Below are positions 1-11,789 of a stretch of DNA of 64,000 bases, in pieces. Source of the DNA: Dirofilaria immitis (taxonomy: Eukaryota > Nematoda > Chromadorea > Rhabditida > Onchocercidae). Where the stretch lies: the NCBI GenBank assembly GCA_024305405.1, contig JAKNDB010000085.1, positions 1,240,001 to 1,304,000 on the forward strand, written 5' to 3'. The first letter of the stretch is position 1; every line of letters begins with the position of its first letter. The translations under genes were made by a program, and so were the position numbers. Under the pieces are notes generated by a model, which was not told the DNA's origin, ran no database searches, and was given only the letters and a program-made list of their open reading frames with translations.

Positions 1-1486
1 AATAATTTTTTGTCAAAAAAATTTACGATACATTCATAGATCATCCACCTTACAGGCAAGATAATAGTCTTTTTGTTTTTGCCATTTCTGCGGATCAAAC
101 TCCTTTTATTTCATAATATTAAGTAAAAGAAAATAAGGTTAGTTGTGTAAGATTATTTTGTAAGAGTAAAATTTCAGGTGTTTGGAAAAAATTAAGTTAT
201 TTTAGCCTATCCATGCGGTTACCGCTACTATTGTTACCACAACCACTACTGCTACTACTACTACTATCACTACTATAACAGCTCATCTCAACATCAACAC
301 CTACTTCATCTGCTTTGCAACTACTACTGTCAGTTCTACTGTAACGAACATCTTCATAGAAGCATTACGACTTTCCCATTACTTCATCGATCTTCGTCGC
401 CCACACGTTCCTCTGCAACAAACATGCAGCAACAGGAAATTTCCTCATGAAGTAGGAAATTCCATAAATTTGTACGGATCTACAATTCGGTTGGTTTAAA
501 TGAGGTATGAGCGAAGGTACATCCTTCCGTAATTCTACCTGTCTTGCTTCAACACAACCAACCAAGCTCCTGCGTTTGTAGGAGGACTATTCCAAGAAAA
601 TCGAAGTAGTTCATGTTGAAAAGAAAAAAATCAGTACAATTTTCTTTCCCAACAGTTACTATTTCACATCAAACAGCATTTATGATTATCATCATCGTTA
701 CCATCATTATCGTCGTCGTCAGTCATCGTCATCATCATCAATCATAATTATAATCATCATCATCGTCATAATAATAATAATCATCATCATCTACATTATC
801 ATCATCACCGTCATCATCACCATCGTCGTCATCATCAGTCATCATTATGATCATCGTCATCATAATCATCATCATATAAACAACATCCATTCATCGTTTT
901 TGGATGGTAAGAAATTCCAATTTCGAAAAGGAGAGCATTTATTTCTCCTTTCAATAATTTTTTTAAATAATAGTCGATGATTTGAAAAGCTTTTTAATGT
1001 CTTTTTCTCCATCTAAATTTTTTTCATGTTTTTCATTTCCTGTTTTCTGTAGTCTTTTTGATAGTGGTAGCGTTATTTGGAACATGGTAAATTTTTCTTT
1101 TTGATTTCGATAAACCACTACTTTCTGTTATTTCTATTACTTTTATGAGCCCCTATTTTCTTTTATGATTTTACGTGTCAATTTCATTCGCATAAAATTC
1201 CGAATCATGGTTTTTATTATCAAGTTTTTGAAGCATCGGAGTCTGTACGAATAATGGATTATATTTTATTAGACTTCATTTCTTATTTTTATTAATGATA
1301 AACTTATTTTTTGAAATGTAAATGTGAATGAATTCGTCACATATGCTGTTTCATTTATTGCAGTAAGTAGTGGTTTATCGAACCAGTATGTGCTAAATAT
1401 TATTTTTTCATTTTGTTAGGAAAATTGATCAAATATAAGCTTCGGACATAAAATTTATAGAATTTATCAATTATCAATGTTTTTGA
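1..1486. repeat. Trinucleotide microsatellites and AT-rich flank
   Basis: No coding region could be supported here. ACT/CTA triplets dominate about 220-335, and a long imperfect CAT/TCA (also CGT) tract runs about 670-880. Translating these gives only poly-Ser, poly-His or poly-Thr in every frame, so they read as simple-sequence DNA. They could be a non-coding part (UTR or intron) of the gene whose RS-type exon lies at 1489. The rest of the stretch is plain AT-rich DNA apart from the inverted repeat reported separately. Confidence 0.7.
1106..1382. mobile_element. MITE-like element with 18-bp perfect inverted ends
   Basis: The 18 bases at 1106-1123 (TTCGATAAACCACTACTT) are exactly reverse-complementary to 1365-1382, with about 240 bp between them and no ORF inside. 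Short non-coding DNA bounded by perfect inverted termini is the structure of a MITE or deleted DNA transposon. No clear target-site duplication is visible at the edges, so a chance or foldback origin remains possible. Confidence 0.4.
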
Positions 1487-1488
1487 AG

Positions 1489-1595
1489 ATCGCCATACTA
1501 CCGGAGAACACGTAGTCGTTCTATTACACCACCACCACGTAAATCGCCTCGGTATGATGAAAGACGGAGTATGAGCAGAAGCTTAAGCAGGTGAA
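1489..1595 (+). CDS. Putative RS-rich exon of an SR-type splicing factor (partial)
   Basis: After an acceptor-like TTTTTGAAG, one frame reads a basic, Ser/Arg-rich peptide of about 35 residues (segments RRTRSRSITPPPRKSP and DERRSMSRSLSR). It ends at TGA 1593-1595, or at a donor-like CAG/GTGAAG after 1591. Composition and RS/SR dipeptides resemble the C-terminal RS domain of SR proteins such as Tra2/RSP family members. No RRM exon is visible in the 1.5 kb upstream, so either the body of the gene lies outside the window or this is an isolated exon. The function is inferred from composition only. Confidence 0.4.
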
Positions 1596-2886
1596 GATCT
1601 TTAATCTAATTAGAAATTGTGTTTAATGAATGTTTTAAATCAAGCTGTATTAGGAAACGAATGAAATAAGGGAATAATATAAAAAAAAGATACGAAGATT
1701 TTTCCTACCTTTACCGTCTTTTCTTCGTTATTGTTAATTGAAAGAGGAAAAAATAAAGGAGAATTGTTAATTCATGAGGTTATTCATTATTTGTAAATGA
1801 TTGATAATAAAATAGCGCTAAAAGAGATTATGAATGAATTTCGATCAATCGAAGTTCAACTACATTTTGTTTTATTACATTGGTGATAAAGCATTCTAAT
1901 TTTTATGCATGTTATTAATAAAAAATCATGAAGTTCAAATTTTTCATTTATAAGTAGGAAACATAAAGTTGTCTTTTTACGCTGTACTACCATCAGAAAT
2001 TATTATGTTAAATATATTTTTAGAGAATGATCGAGACAGTAGTAAAGGACAAGCCCTGACTTATGGTTTAATTTTGGCTTAATCATTTTGCATGTAGGAA
2101 ATTCTTTGATGCATTTCTGTTTTTGGAAATATATTTAAAGTTAAAGCTGCGAAGCTCAGATCGAAAGTATTTTGTTCACCGCACTATTCTCTTTCTTTGA
2201 CTAAGGAGTCAATAACTTAAGAAGTCAAGTTTTTGTTGAAGTTAATGGTGAAAAAATTCATATCGATTCGTATTGTCAGATTCTTTCAAGAAAATGATGG
2301 TTGTTCATTAAATCATTTTTATGAAAGAGAACGATCTTAATAATGCGTCTTTAAACTATATATTTTCGTGACAATTATTTATGCCATATATATAATATTC
2401 GCGGTGAAATTATTATTGTTATTTTTTTGTCTTTATTTTAAAAGAATTTTGATATTCAAATAATATTTTTGTCCAGTTCTATTACATTTAAAATAATCTA
2501 TATATTTTATTCGATATGATTATATTTCAATTTCAATCATTCAGTTATTTTTTTTTGTCGAATATGTTGAATAAATTGTAATGTTGCAATAATTTTTGAT
2601 CATTTAAAATTATTTCTTTTTTCTGATCTTGTTGCTGATAGAGAAATAGTAGTCATATATGCATTTCGTTTAAACCTTGAGGATTCTTCAAAATACCTGA
2701 TTTCCGGTTAATTTTATAATTTTGATATTATCGGAATAGGCCATAATCAAACCATAAAATGATTGTTGAAGTGGATTGAAATTTTTACTGCAATTTTTAG
2801 AGGCATTATTATTCATGATTATATCCTGATAAATCATACTTTTTATGTGCAATGTTACTCTTGATATTATACCCTGATAAAGCACA
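1596..2886. other. AT-rich intergenic stretch
   Basis: I see no exon I would defend here. A short acceptor-bounded open stretch around 2030-2090 is too weak to call. The right part is the downstream flank of the minus-strand SXP/RAL-2-like gene. Confidence 0.5.
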
Positions 2887-4267
2887 CTATAATTCATCAT
2901 TTTTTAAATAATATTTTCGACGTTTAGCAAAAGGTGATCGAAACAAGTTGATACCATATTCGTCTTGTAATTTCTGCGCACGATCTAACATAATTTGATA
3001 ACGATTAACAAATATTGGTTTCATCGTTTTCTTCAAATCTGTAATCTGCAATCAATAAAATTGTACTATTATCAAATTAAAAAAGGAACAAAATAAAAAT
3101 GGATAATGTTGCTAAAAATACTAATATTTAAATTTCATTAAGTTTGCGATAATTTTAAATGATATAAATTTTGAGTTTAGAGAATATCAGTCCAAGAATT
3201 CTGTAATATGAAATAAAAATAAGGATATTTGAAATATAAGCTTACTATAATTTGCGGAAAAATTTCTGAAAATTATGAGAGATAAAGTGATGAATTAATG
3301 CAAGTCGAGAATCGCCATCTCATTCTTTTTTGAATGAAAAAAAATTTAATCATTTTGGCTGGAAATGTTGCGAATTATGAATGAATAAATATGAATTATT
3401 CATGATAAATTAAAATGAAAAAAATACAAACGAATTCAAGAAGTAAAATATGTTAAAAAAAAAAAAAGTTCAATAAAATAATTATAAGGAATTAAGGAAA
3501 TTACGTCCAAATTGGAGTTATCGAAAAAGCGAAAAAAAAAGAATTATGAGAATTGAAACTAATGAATTTAATGCTTAATGAATTCAGGATAACCATTTTC
3601 CTTTCTTCGAGATCACTTCTGGTCGGATCTTGCCGAAATATATCAACAATTTGAATGGCATCTATTACTAGTGATGGTAATTGATCTATTTCTATTCCAA
3701 GTTCTCTGCGTTTTTCATAAGCTTCTTTTCTACTTTTCCAAAATTTCTTCGAATACTTTCTAAAAGAATTTTATAAATTTTGAAAAAGTTTTATATAATC
3801 TTCTTTTAAATAGCAAATGAAATGATTATATAGAATTTTAAGCTCCATAAACAATGATAATAAGATATTTGAAATAATTACACAGTAATAATGAATGAAT
3901 AAACAAATAATGTTGTGAAAGAAAAAAATTTCATTTTCTTTCGTCGATAATAGTAAGCATTTTTGTATATTAAGCATTTTTGATAATATTTTGAAGAAAT
4001 TTAAAAAAAAAAAAAAAGCTAACCATAAAATTGGATCCTTCATTTTTGCCCAATTAGATAATTTCATATAAATCGTATCAATATCTTGCATTTCATTATT
4101 TGCAATATTTTGAAATAAAACTTGACCATTATTGGATGCTTTTTAGACAACGATGTTAGTAAATGAATAATTCGTCGTTTTTGAGCACTAGCTGTACCAG
4201 AAAAATTTAAGAGAATAGGTAAAAATAATAGGATGAAATTTAGCAATCGGCCAGAAAATGAAATCAT
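2887..4267 (-). CDS. SXP/RAL-2 (DUF148)-like secreted protein gene, three exons, two frame breaks
   Basis: Minus-strand exons are 4024-4267, 3594-3759 and 2887-3045 (stop TAG 2887-2889). Exon 1 begins with Met and a strong signal peptide (hydrophobic NFILLFLPILLNF, then SGTASAQ). Downstream pieces read FQNIANNEMQDIDTIYMKL, SRKEAYEKRRELGIEID and LKKTMKPIFVNRYQIML. This helical pattern, with a Trp-Ala motif followed by a Lys/Glu-rich helix, resembles the nematode-specific SXP/RAL-2 (DUF148) family of small secreted antigens of unknown biochemical role. The exon 2/3 junction keeps phase. Exon 1 needs one extra base in the A/T run at 4140-4144 and probably one at 4043-4047, and the exon 1/2 junction is not cleanly resolved. 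It is either a real gene with assembly errors or a young pseudogene. Family assignment is moderate, from pattern only. Confidence 0.5.
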
Positions 4268-4596
4268 TTTTGTTGTTAGTAAAAAATTCTAAAGCAATCA
4301 AAATTTCATATATAATATTAGATGTTATCATTTAAATTAGCATTTTGTATGTAGATATGCTATTTATCATTTGCTGAAATTGAATCATATAATTTAAAAT
4401 TGTTAAATATTCTCACGATCTTATCATCATTTGCGAAATTTTCCTGGATTACACAACACTTTGTTTCTCTCCCGATGACATGAAATTATCGCATGATGCA
4501 TTGGTTAAAATTCACTATAGAACGGAATAATATCATTAAAGACGAATAAAATTTTTTATTTGATACAAATCGATATCGTGATATCTATCTATCTGG

Positions 4597-4643
4597 TTAT
4601 AAAAAGTGATCTTCATAAATATGAGGATCACTTTTTTTTATAA
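4597..4643. other. Perfect-stem hairpin with short loop
   Basis: The sequence from TTATAAAAAGTGATC to GATCACTTTTTTTTATAA folds into a stem of about 20 bp with a few unpaired A/T bases and a tiny loop (about 4-6 nt). It lies in otherwise plain AT-rich DNA between the SXP-like gene and the duplicated segment at 4.65 kb. It is shorter than a typical animal pre-miRNA, so a transcript is not claimed. Confidence 0.35.
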
Positions 4644-4649
4644 TCAGCC

Positions 4650-5060
4650 ATTTATTTGTTTATTTATTTGCATAAATTGCTAAATTAAAAAATTGTAAAA
4701 CAGTTTAATCATAAAGAAAAGTCCAAAAATAACGTATCATTTTATTATTAATATATATTTCGATAGAAGACGATTAATCAACATCGATTTTTTATTATTA
4801 TTGTTGTTATCATTATTATCAGTATCTTCTAAAGTATTTAGCAAATAATGCTTATGCAAGTAAAGTGAATTAAGTTAAAAATATGAAATAAATTCTTTGC
4901 TATATTATCGATAGAATTGTTAGCATACTTTAATTTGCATAATCTAATCATTTTCTTTTCGAATATTTATCAATTTAAGTTTTTATTACAGATTTTTTTT
5001 GTCTTTTCTATTTTTCTACGAATTTTCATCAAAAAATTGAAAAGGAAAACCATAACATTC
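4650..5060. repeat. Diverged copy of the segment at 22.18-22.88 kb
   Basis: Shared landmarks in the same order include TTTGCATAAATT, AAAGTCTAAAAATGACGTAT-like text, TATTATCGATAGAATT and ATACTTTAATTTGCAT, then a T-rich stretch. The two copies are clearly homologous but full of indels. This extends the tandem-duplicated character of the 14-31 kb interval to the left side of the retroelement. Confidence 0.6.
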
Positions 5061-5538
5061 GAATATTCTGAAGATTACAAATTTCAACGTTGTGAGATGA
5101 ATAATGAACAAATAAATAAATGATCAGAACTATTGCATTAAATAATTTTTCAAAAAATATATATCTAAATTAAATTTACATCTAAAATAATTTTAACATA
5201 ATTAGTGATAATTTATTCCATATTCTTATCTTGCGAATGTTTACATTAATATTGTTGAAAGTTAGCGAATTTTTTGATACAGTCTGAGAATGAAAAGATC
5301 AAACGAGCAATCTCTGTAAGATTTATCATTGTTAAAAATGAATAAAGGATAAATTAAATCATCCAATTCATCAATCAAAAGAACAAAGTGAAATAAATGT
5401 AAAGCTATTAAATTTAGGAAAAAAATCTAAATAAACCATAATATAGGAGATGAAAAAAAAAAGAGAAAACATTACAAAATTTGGAAGACCACTGCAAGTT
5501 CATATTAGTAACCATGTGTATCCTTATATAATATTTTA

Positions 5539-5703
5539 GCCATTCAAAAATTTGACACTTCACGCACAAACTTCTACCGATGAAAAGCCGAATAAATTTG
5601 GAATGAACAGAAGAAGTTTTACTCTAACAGATAATTTAAGAGGTCATATGCAAAAACACTTGGAAACACAGCTTAAATTCAACAGTGATAATGATAGTTA
5701 TTA
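5539..5703 (+). pseudogene. Degenerate C2H2 zinc-finger fragment
   Basis: After the acceptor-like ATATTTTAG, one frame reads the tail of one finger (FKNLTLHAQTSTDEKP) and then a second finger (segment RRSFTLTDNLRGHMQKH) before TAA at about 5701. The linker T-x-EKP, the F-x5-L core and the final H-x3-H of a classical C2H2 finger are recognisable. Both zinc-binding cysteines of the second finger and the last His of the first are replaced. It cannot bind zinc as a normal finger and has no other fingers nearby, so it is read as a relic exon, probably from duplication of a zinc-finger gene elsewhere. Confidence 0.55.
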
Positions 5704-5983
5704 ATTTTTAAATACTTTTAATTTGTTTTTGATGTTGCAAATCCCGTTTGTTCATTATCTGCTCAGAATTCTTTATTTGCTAAAGTCTATTCAATAATTA
5801 AATTATTAATTTAATATGAGATACTAGCTGTCAGTTCAGATCTTAGTATAGGCTATGCTAAAAATTTTTACCCAAGCCGCACATTCAATCTTTTCTACCA
5901 CCTATTTCGAAATTTTTGAATGTAAGTTATTCAATTTTGAATTTAGATTGTCAGAAGCATAAATATTACAAAATATGTGATAT

Positions 5984-6957
5984 TGTCGGAATAGCCAACA
6001 TATTTTATTATATATGTATATATGTTGGAAATAATCAATGTATTTGTATTATTAAATATCTCAGCATAATTAAGAAATTTTCTGAAATTGTTTTCATATT
6101 CCTTAATAAAATTCATTTCTTTAAAGGTCAATTTTATAATTATTATAGGATGTTGCTTAGTGCATTATAACCAATCGGATTCTAACCCGTCCTTCAAGCA
6201 TTGTAACCAAACAGATCCCGACATATCATCCTTCAAATTATAGGACGTTGCTAGGAAAATTGTAAACATTTTCACTGACGGCTAATTCCGAAGCAAGTTT
6301 CGATTAATATTCTCACTGACCAATTAAAGTTGTTTGTTTTCTGATGTATTGATTTATGTATACAATATGAAACAGGTTTATTTTTGGTGTATTGATTTTT
6401 GTGCATAATATGCAGTGTGTATTGTATCTTATATAAACATGGCGTTCGTGATCGAAGAGGAATGCATTAACATTACAGTGACCTCCGTGATCGATTCACT
6501 GATATTGTGATGTCGTGACTTTAATCCATATTCTTTTTCTACTGCATACGTTTATTGCGCTACTTTGGAAGAACAGTTTTCCGTTGATATCGTACTTATA
6601 TTTTATTAATGCCGGATGATAAACGGTTTTATTAAATCGTTTACCAACAACTTTTGTAACATTCACTATATGGGAGATTAATTCTCATTACTCATTACGT
6701 CTTCATTACTTTTTATTTATTTCTTACTTCTTTATCATTTTGACCGCAATTGATCAATCGGCGAACAATTTTTGCCATTTCGCAATATCAACGAAATCGA
6801 ACGACATTTTTACTTATGAGAGTATTTATCTATTTGCTATATTTCTAATAAATTTACGTACCGGAATAAAATCCATCGCAGTGAAACTTCGGTACACTGC
6901 AAATCTCTATCCAAGTTTCAAATTCCTGAACATCACAAGATAAATCTTTCACGACAA
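5984..6957 (+). repeat. 5' LTR of BEL/Pao element
   Basis: It starts TGTCGGAATAGCCAACATAT and matches, in order, the copy at 12917-13438. Shared blocks are the ATATGTTGGAAATAATCAA block, AAGAAATTTTCTGAAATTGTT, GGATGTTGCTTAG, ATAACCAATCGGATTCTAAC and the ATAAAATCC...CACTGCAAATCTCTATCC end. This copy is longer because the 3' copy lacks about 400 bp in the middle (roughly 6280-6670 here). Immediately downstream, TTTGGTGCTGAGGTGAGG is in the position of a primer-binding site. The open frames inside it are not genes. Confidence 0.75.
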
Positions 6958-7260
6958 TTTTTTGGTGCTGAGGTGAGGTAATTTTTATCAATCTGATCAA
7001 AATTAGCTCAGCCACCCAAAAAAGATCGAAAAGTTTATGATGAAGTAGAAGAACTCAATTTATCATCAACGGATTGAAATTTACGGAGAGAAAAATTACG
7101 ACGCCAGTGTGAGGTCAAGAGACGAATTATTAAAGCGAAAATTAAACGCTTCAATTTTTATACTGATATGCTTAAATAAACAAATCAAAAGTGGTTACAA
7201 TTATTCAACAACATCGTAGAAGCAAAAAGAAAAGGAAGGTTTTTTTTTTTTTTTATATTA

Positions 7261-7434
7261 TATGAATATTTCGGTTCTTTCATACCGATATGGTAGATGA
7301 GAGCAAAATTATTTTAAACTTAATAAATAAAGCTAAAGATGTCGGAATAAGCAAAATATTTTATAATATAAGTAGATCGAGATAATTAGGATATTTTTAT
7401 ACTATATGAATATTTCGGTTCTTTCATACTTTTT
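7261..7434 (+). repeat. 144-bp-offset direct repeat and internal LTR start
   Basis: The string TATGAATATTTCGGTTCTTT occurs at 7261 and again at 7405. Between the two copies, at 7338, lies TGTCGGAATAAGCAAAATAT, closely matching the first bases of the LTR at 5984. This is what a local duplication, or insertion of a related LTR fragment into the element, would leave. Confidence 0.5.
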
Positions 7435-7789
7435 AAAGGTATAAATCATGTAATTATCAGGTTCTGCAACCAGTAAACAATTTCAAAACATTTAAACGTC
7501 TTCATCATCAGTCATCTTATTAATTTTCTAATCCTGTACATCTGCTAGTTTTGGCTTTGAAAGGTTGCAAATTATATTTATAATCGTATATGTCAGTTCT
7601 AGTCATAATACTCTGGAAAATTGTAAACACCCTCACCATAAAAAACAGTCTATTCATTGTGGAGGTATTCATTATTTCATTTCCTTTTTTTTTTTTTATC
7701 CTGTGGAACGTCTGCTCTGTTATTACTTGGAATCTCCAATATTATTTTTGTTATCGATCTGCTCTGCGTTAATAAAAACTATCGTTACG

Positions 7790-8350
7790 TGATTTCAAAA
7801 ATAAATCACTTTATACTACGCAGCGGTAAGCTTGCTATACACCTGCCATTAACAACATTTGTTGACGATCCAAAATCATGGAAAAAATTTGAAACAGTTC
7901 GAAAGCGACAGTTTATCTCCAATTGCAGGCATCTAAAAATTGAATTACTTGGTGTCTTCCTCAAAAGAAATTCTTTATTAGCCGTAAAAGGTTATGATAG
8001 CGTTCCGGAGGATTATGATGTCATACGAGATGTTTTAAAGGAAAGATATAGTCTTATCATCGAAAAATCATTTTACAATAAATTACACTCAGTTAAAAGA
8101 AATAATCGACAATGAAAATCAATTGCTGAAATAGTGAAAAGAATTTTACGACAACTGTATCCTAGAGTGAGAGAATTTATAGCACTTTGATATGGAAATC
8201 TTTATTGAAAGTAAATTACCTGATATTACAAAGTATGCCAATCAAAGAAAGATCAAGAAAATTGGACAGTCTTTAAGCTAAGGCAATTCCTGACAGAATT
8301 ATTACTAACGAAAAGAAAAAAATCATTCATTGTGAATAAACGCGAAGAAG
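7790..8350 (+). pseudogene. BEL/Pao gag core remnant
   Basis: In one frame the text carries Pao-type gag hallmarks: LPLTTFVDDPKSWKKFETV, LKRNSLLAVKGYDSVPEDYD, then VIRDVLKERY and, after a stop at 8113-8115, QENWTVFKLRQFLTELLLTK at about 8250. These match the conserved pattern in which a target-region sequence is followed by a capsid-like core. Multiple stops (after 8113 and 8187 onward) and lost segments show decay. The upstream 7560-7780 open text is not recognisable as gag. Confidence 0.7.
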
Positions 8351-9365
8351 TTCCGTGATAAGAGAAAATATGAAGGTCTGTGGGTGAATGTGTTTTTTAC
8401 GAGACACCAAGTGTTGAATCTAAACTGATTCATATTAGTAATCCTGAAGGCGGTGATTATTGTGACCTCAATTATTACATTTTCATAACTCATCGTCTAA
8501 CATAAGCGACTGTACGATGTCTTATATAATGAATCATTTTCTAATCCTCATCTTTGTTGTTCCCTATTACCAGTTTATTTATCTTCAGTAGTGAAATACT
8601 GTAATCTAATTGACATATATATATATATATACAATATGATAACAATGCTTATTTGCAATGTTTGAAATAATTTTCCGTTAGATTGCTTGCTTATATTATG
8701 TTTGGAATTTGTAAAGAATTTTACTGTAGAAAGGTTCTTATCAGTTAGTTTTCTTTTGCTTCTTTACGCTGCGTTGCTTCGGTTGTCCAATCTGTGTGAT
8801 TATAATGCTCATCTAATTTTCATTCTCGAGCTAGTCGGATAGACAATATCAGGGGTTATATTGGTCTCTTTTTCATGTTACTGTCATCAATCTGTCTTAT
8901 CGAAAATCTTAAATACTGAGTTCATTGTCATATTAGAAAAACTTACCGTATTAGCGGTTTAATTATCCAATTTTGAGATTGATGTTTCGAACTGTATCTT
9001 TGGAATGTTTTGGAGCTTAAATGGAAATAAAAAATAATGCAACTCTGTGTATCACGTTGTGCAAGAAAAATAAACAGTATATCTACTATATCACTCTGTG
9101 TTTAACTCTTAACACTACTAGTAGACCTTAAAACAAAGCAAGTTTCATATAATACTAAAAGAGAAACATTGATTCTAGTTACATTGGAGCAACCTAAATA
9201 AAAAACTATATAATCAAAAAAACCTCTATGGATACCAAAGCTTGAAAACCTTGCGCATTTTGCAATAAATATCATTTGGATGATCAATGCCATATTTATC
9301 TCATGCTCAGATACATTAGAACACCTGCAAAAAACTAAACATTCACAAGTCATATCATGTAACAA
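8350..9365. other. Unassigned interior of the retroelement region
   Basis: This stretch lies between the gag core remnant and the gag-N-terminus-like frame. I recognise no domain in either strand. It includes a (TA)n run near 8617. Because gag order is inverted across it, it may be an insertion or the junction between two element copies. Confidence 0.5.
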
Positions 9366-9560
9366 ATGATTGCAATAAAAGGAAACTTTATGTTGCTACT
9401 GCAAAAGTCTATACGATACAGACGTTATGTCATAGAAAAATATAAGGAAGTTATCCAAATAGTGGAATTCAATAAAGAAAAAATGGATTCGATTGAAATA
9501 ACAATTTCAATAACGGAAAAAAGATTGCAGCAAGGTAAGCAAATCTTACTTTTATGCTAA
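9366..9560 (+). pseudogene. Gag N-terminus-like coiled-coil frame
   Basis: The 64-codon open frame reads IKGNFMLLLQKSIRYRRYVIE, then KYKEVIQIVEFNKEKMDS and SITEKRLQQGKQ. The charged, coiled-coil character and the initial basic segment resemble the N-terminal helix region of BEL/Pao gag proteins. Its position downstream of the gag core is wrong for an intact element. The assignment is tentative and rests on pattern and context. Confidence 0.4.
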
Positions 9561-9654
9561 GATAACAATTTAGTCAATCCAAAACATCCAGAAAACCAAC
9601 AAAAAGCCTTGGCATTGACATCGATCGGGTTTAGCAAATCGGATGAATTGTAGC

Positions 9655-9715
9655 GGATGGTGGATTGAGTTGAGTTGTGTTGAGCTGAATTGAATTGGGC
9701 TGGTTGGAACTGTGT
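9655..9715. repeat. Imperfect TTGAG/TTGTG pentamer repeat
   Basis: A run of related pentamers (TTGAG, TTGTG, TTGAG, CTGAA, TTGAA, TTGGG) forms a short degenerate tandem array inside the decayed retroelement. Confidence 0.5.
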
Positions 9716-10043
9716 TGATGTCCAGTCGATAACAAAAATTTTTATTCGAGAAAGATATCTGTTTTGTTATACAAATAGGGTTTATATACAATAGGATTCA
9801 TATGGATTGGAGTGATTTTCCTGCTAGGCAACGGACTGTTAGATTCAATTACAACTAGACAAAATCAAATGAGAAGATTGGAATAAGAATTTGGATAAAG
9901 ATGTGAATTTTAGATAAATATTATAGGCAATTGCTAACAAAGGCATTTTCCATATAGTATGAGCTTAGATAAAAACAAAAATAGAAAAAACTGGGAACCT
10001 AAGAAATGTAAATTGGTTAAATGATTCATAATATTTATTTATA

Positions 10044-10480
10044 GTGAAAAATTTATTTGATGGTTCATTTAGTCGCAGTCTCGCGAATGTGAATCTTGAA
10101 AATCAACAAGAATTAAAAATTGCTTCTTTTGATAATATGATACTAAAGATATGTCTTATTACTAAAGCAAAAACTGAGGTGAAGATTGGGAAGGAAGAAA
10201 TTATTTTATTTAAAGAAAATATGATGCAAAAATTGCATTTTAGACAAAAAGGAATCACAAAGTACTAACATCAAGGAAATTAACGACAAAATTAAGAATC
10301 GTTTATGACGCATCAGCGCATCTTAAAAGAATAAAAAGTTTAAACAATATTTTTGCATTGTGTTTTGATAAAGCTTCCAATTTAATCGTAGTATTCGTCG
10401 CTTCTGAGCCATGGAAACAGCAATAGTGGCTGATATAAAAAAGACATTTTTCCAGATAGAATCATATCAACAGAAAGAAA
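10044..10480 (+). pseudogene. BEL/Pao protease-side domain and reverse transcriptase start
   Basis: At 10044-10268 an open frame includes ITKAKTEVKIGKEEIILFK, like the domain preceding RT in Pao polyproteins. From about 10285 another frame reads TKLRIVYDASAHLKRIKSLN, the diagnostic RT start motif KLRIVYDASA of Pao elements. Further on, METAIVADIKKTFFQIE-like text (about 10410-10460) represents the RT core around the first catalytic Asp. Several frameshifts separate these pieces. RT-like text fades after about 11 kb. Confidence 0.7.
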
Positions 10481-11789
10481 TTGAGCTCGATTCCTTTGGT
10501 TAAGGAATATCCAAAAACAAGTAAACGAAAATAGTGTGTTATTATCGTTTTAGAAGAATTCCATCTGGAATAATATCATCGCATTTTCTTATTGTCGGAA
10601 AAATCATGGTACTAAAATTGCTCTCGAACTAAGAAAAAACTTTTATATTGACAACACTATATTATATTATTAGTTAAAATAACAAGGGAATTCCTAAAAA
10701 TATGTAAAAACGAGATCCATTTTCAATGAAACTTTAACCAGTATAAGAAAATTTTTCTAAAACGATCAAGAATTTGATGCAAAAATACTAGAAAAGGATC
10801 AAGCAAAAAAGCAAGTCAAATTAAGAAAATTCATGGTATCAATTGATAACATAATAGAGGGTGTATCCGATTAACGCTAAAACTACGGATTAAGAAAGAA
10901 CTAACAAAAAGATCAATTTACAATTTGTGACTTTGCAGTATGATTAGGATATGGTTAGACTGTTTCTTCAGAACCTATAAAAGAAGAATATTTCTTGGAA
11001 TCAAGCTATAATTTTGGAAGATGAGAAAATATGGAACACTCTCATACAAGTGCCAATGCATATCAAGGAGTTGCGACGATTCATCATCAATTTTCTCAGG
11101 CAAACACAAATTCATGTCTTCACAAATATATTAACTAAGCATAATAAGCAGTTCTATATATGCGATACATAAAGCTAAAAGGATGGAATCTTGCTATATT
11201 TGCCAAATCTCGCTAATAAAAGATATGTCAATATCTCGATAAAAATTATTCGTTGTACTTGCTCAATTCCTAATAAAAAAATTGGATCTCGAAAATGTAA
11301 GGAAGATTAGGCAAATTCGTGGTTTTATAATCTATATCATGTTGGAATTACGCACACTCCATGGATTTCTAAGCCATTTCAAATCACCGAATATGTTTGA
11401 TCTTCTGAAATCTAGGTGAAACGCTCCAGAATTTACGATAAAACCGGTAGAAAGTTTATTTGCAGAAAATTTTTGCATGCATTAGGAAGATTCGTTATTC
11501 GACAATAATATCCTGAACTAGTGCTAAACGATAATGTTAATCGGTTTCAATTGTTTTCAAAGCCATCGTGAAACAAAATATTAAATTAAGCAGCTTTTTC
11601 GCTGAAAGAGGAATTCCACAAAAACTCCTTAGAAAACAGGAATTTATAAAGATTAATAGGATTAACAAAAAGGACTTGAGAAGGGTTACTGGAAGAAAAT
11701 TATTATAGGGAAGATAATTGATAATTTTAATAACTTAAGCTATTAAAATTTAAGTTGAAGGAATCATTAATGCCTGACTATTAACTTAG

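Noticed and set aside
670..880. Long CAT/TCA tract as a poly-His or poly-Ser coding exon
   Set aside because: No start, splice context or flanking conserved sequence; every frame is low complexity, so it is a microsatellite.
5916..6170. 84-codon open frame on the plus strand and its antisense partner
   Set aside because: Both lie within the 5' LTR and are explained by AT-rich LTR sequence.
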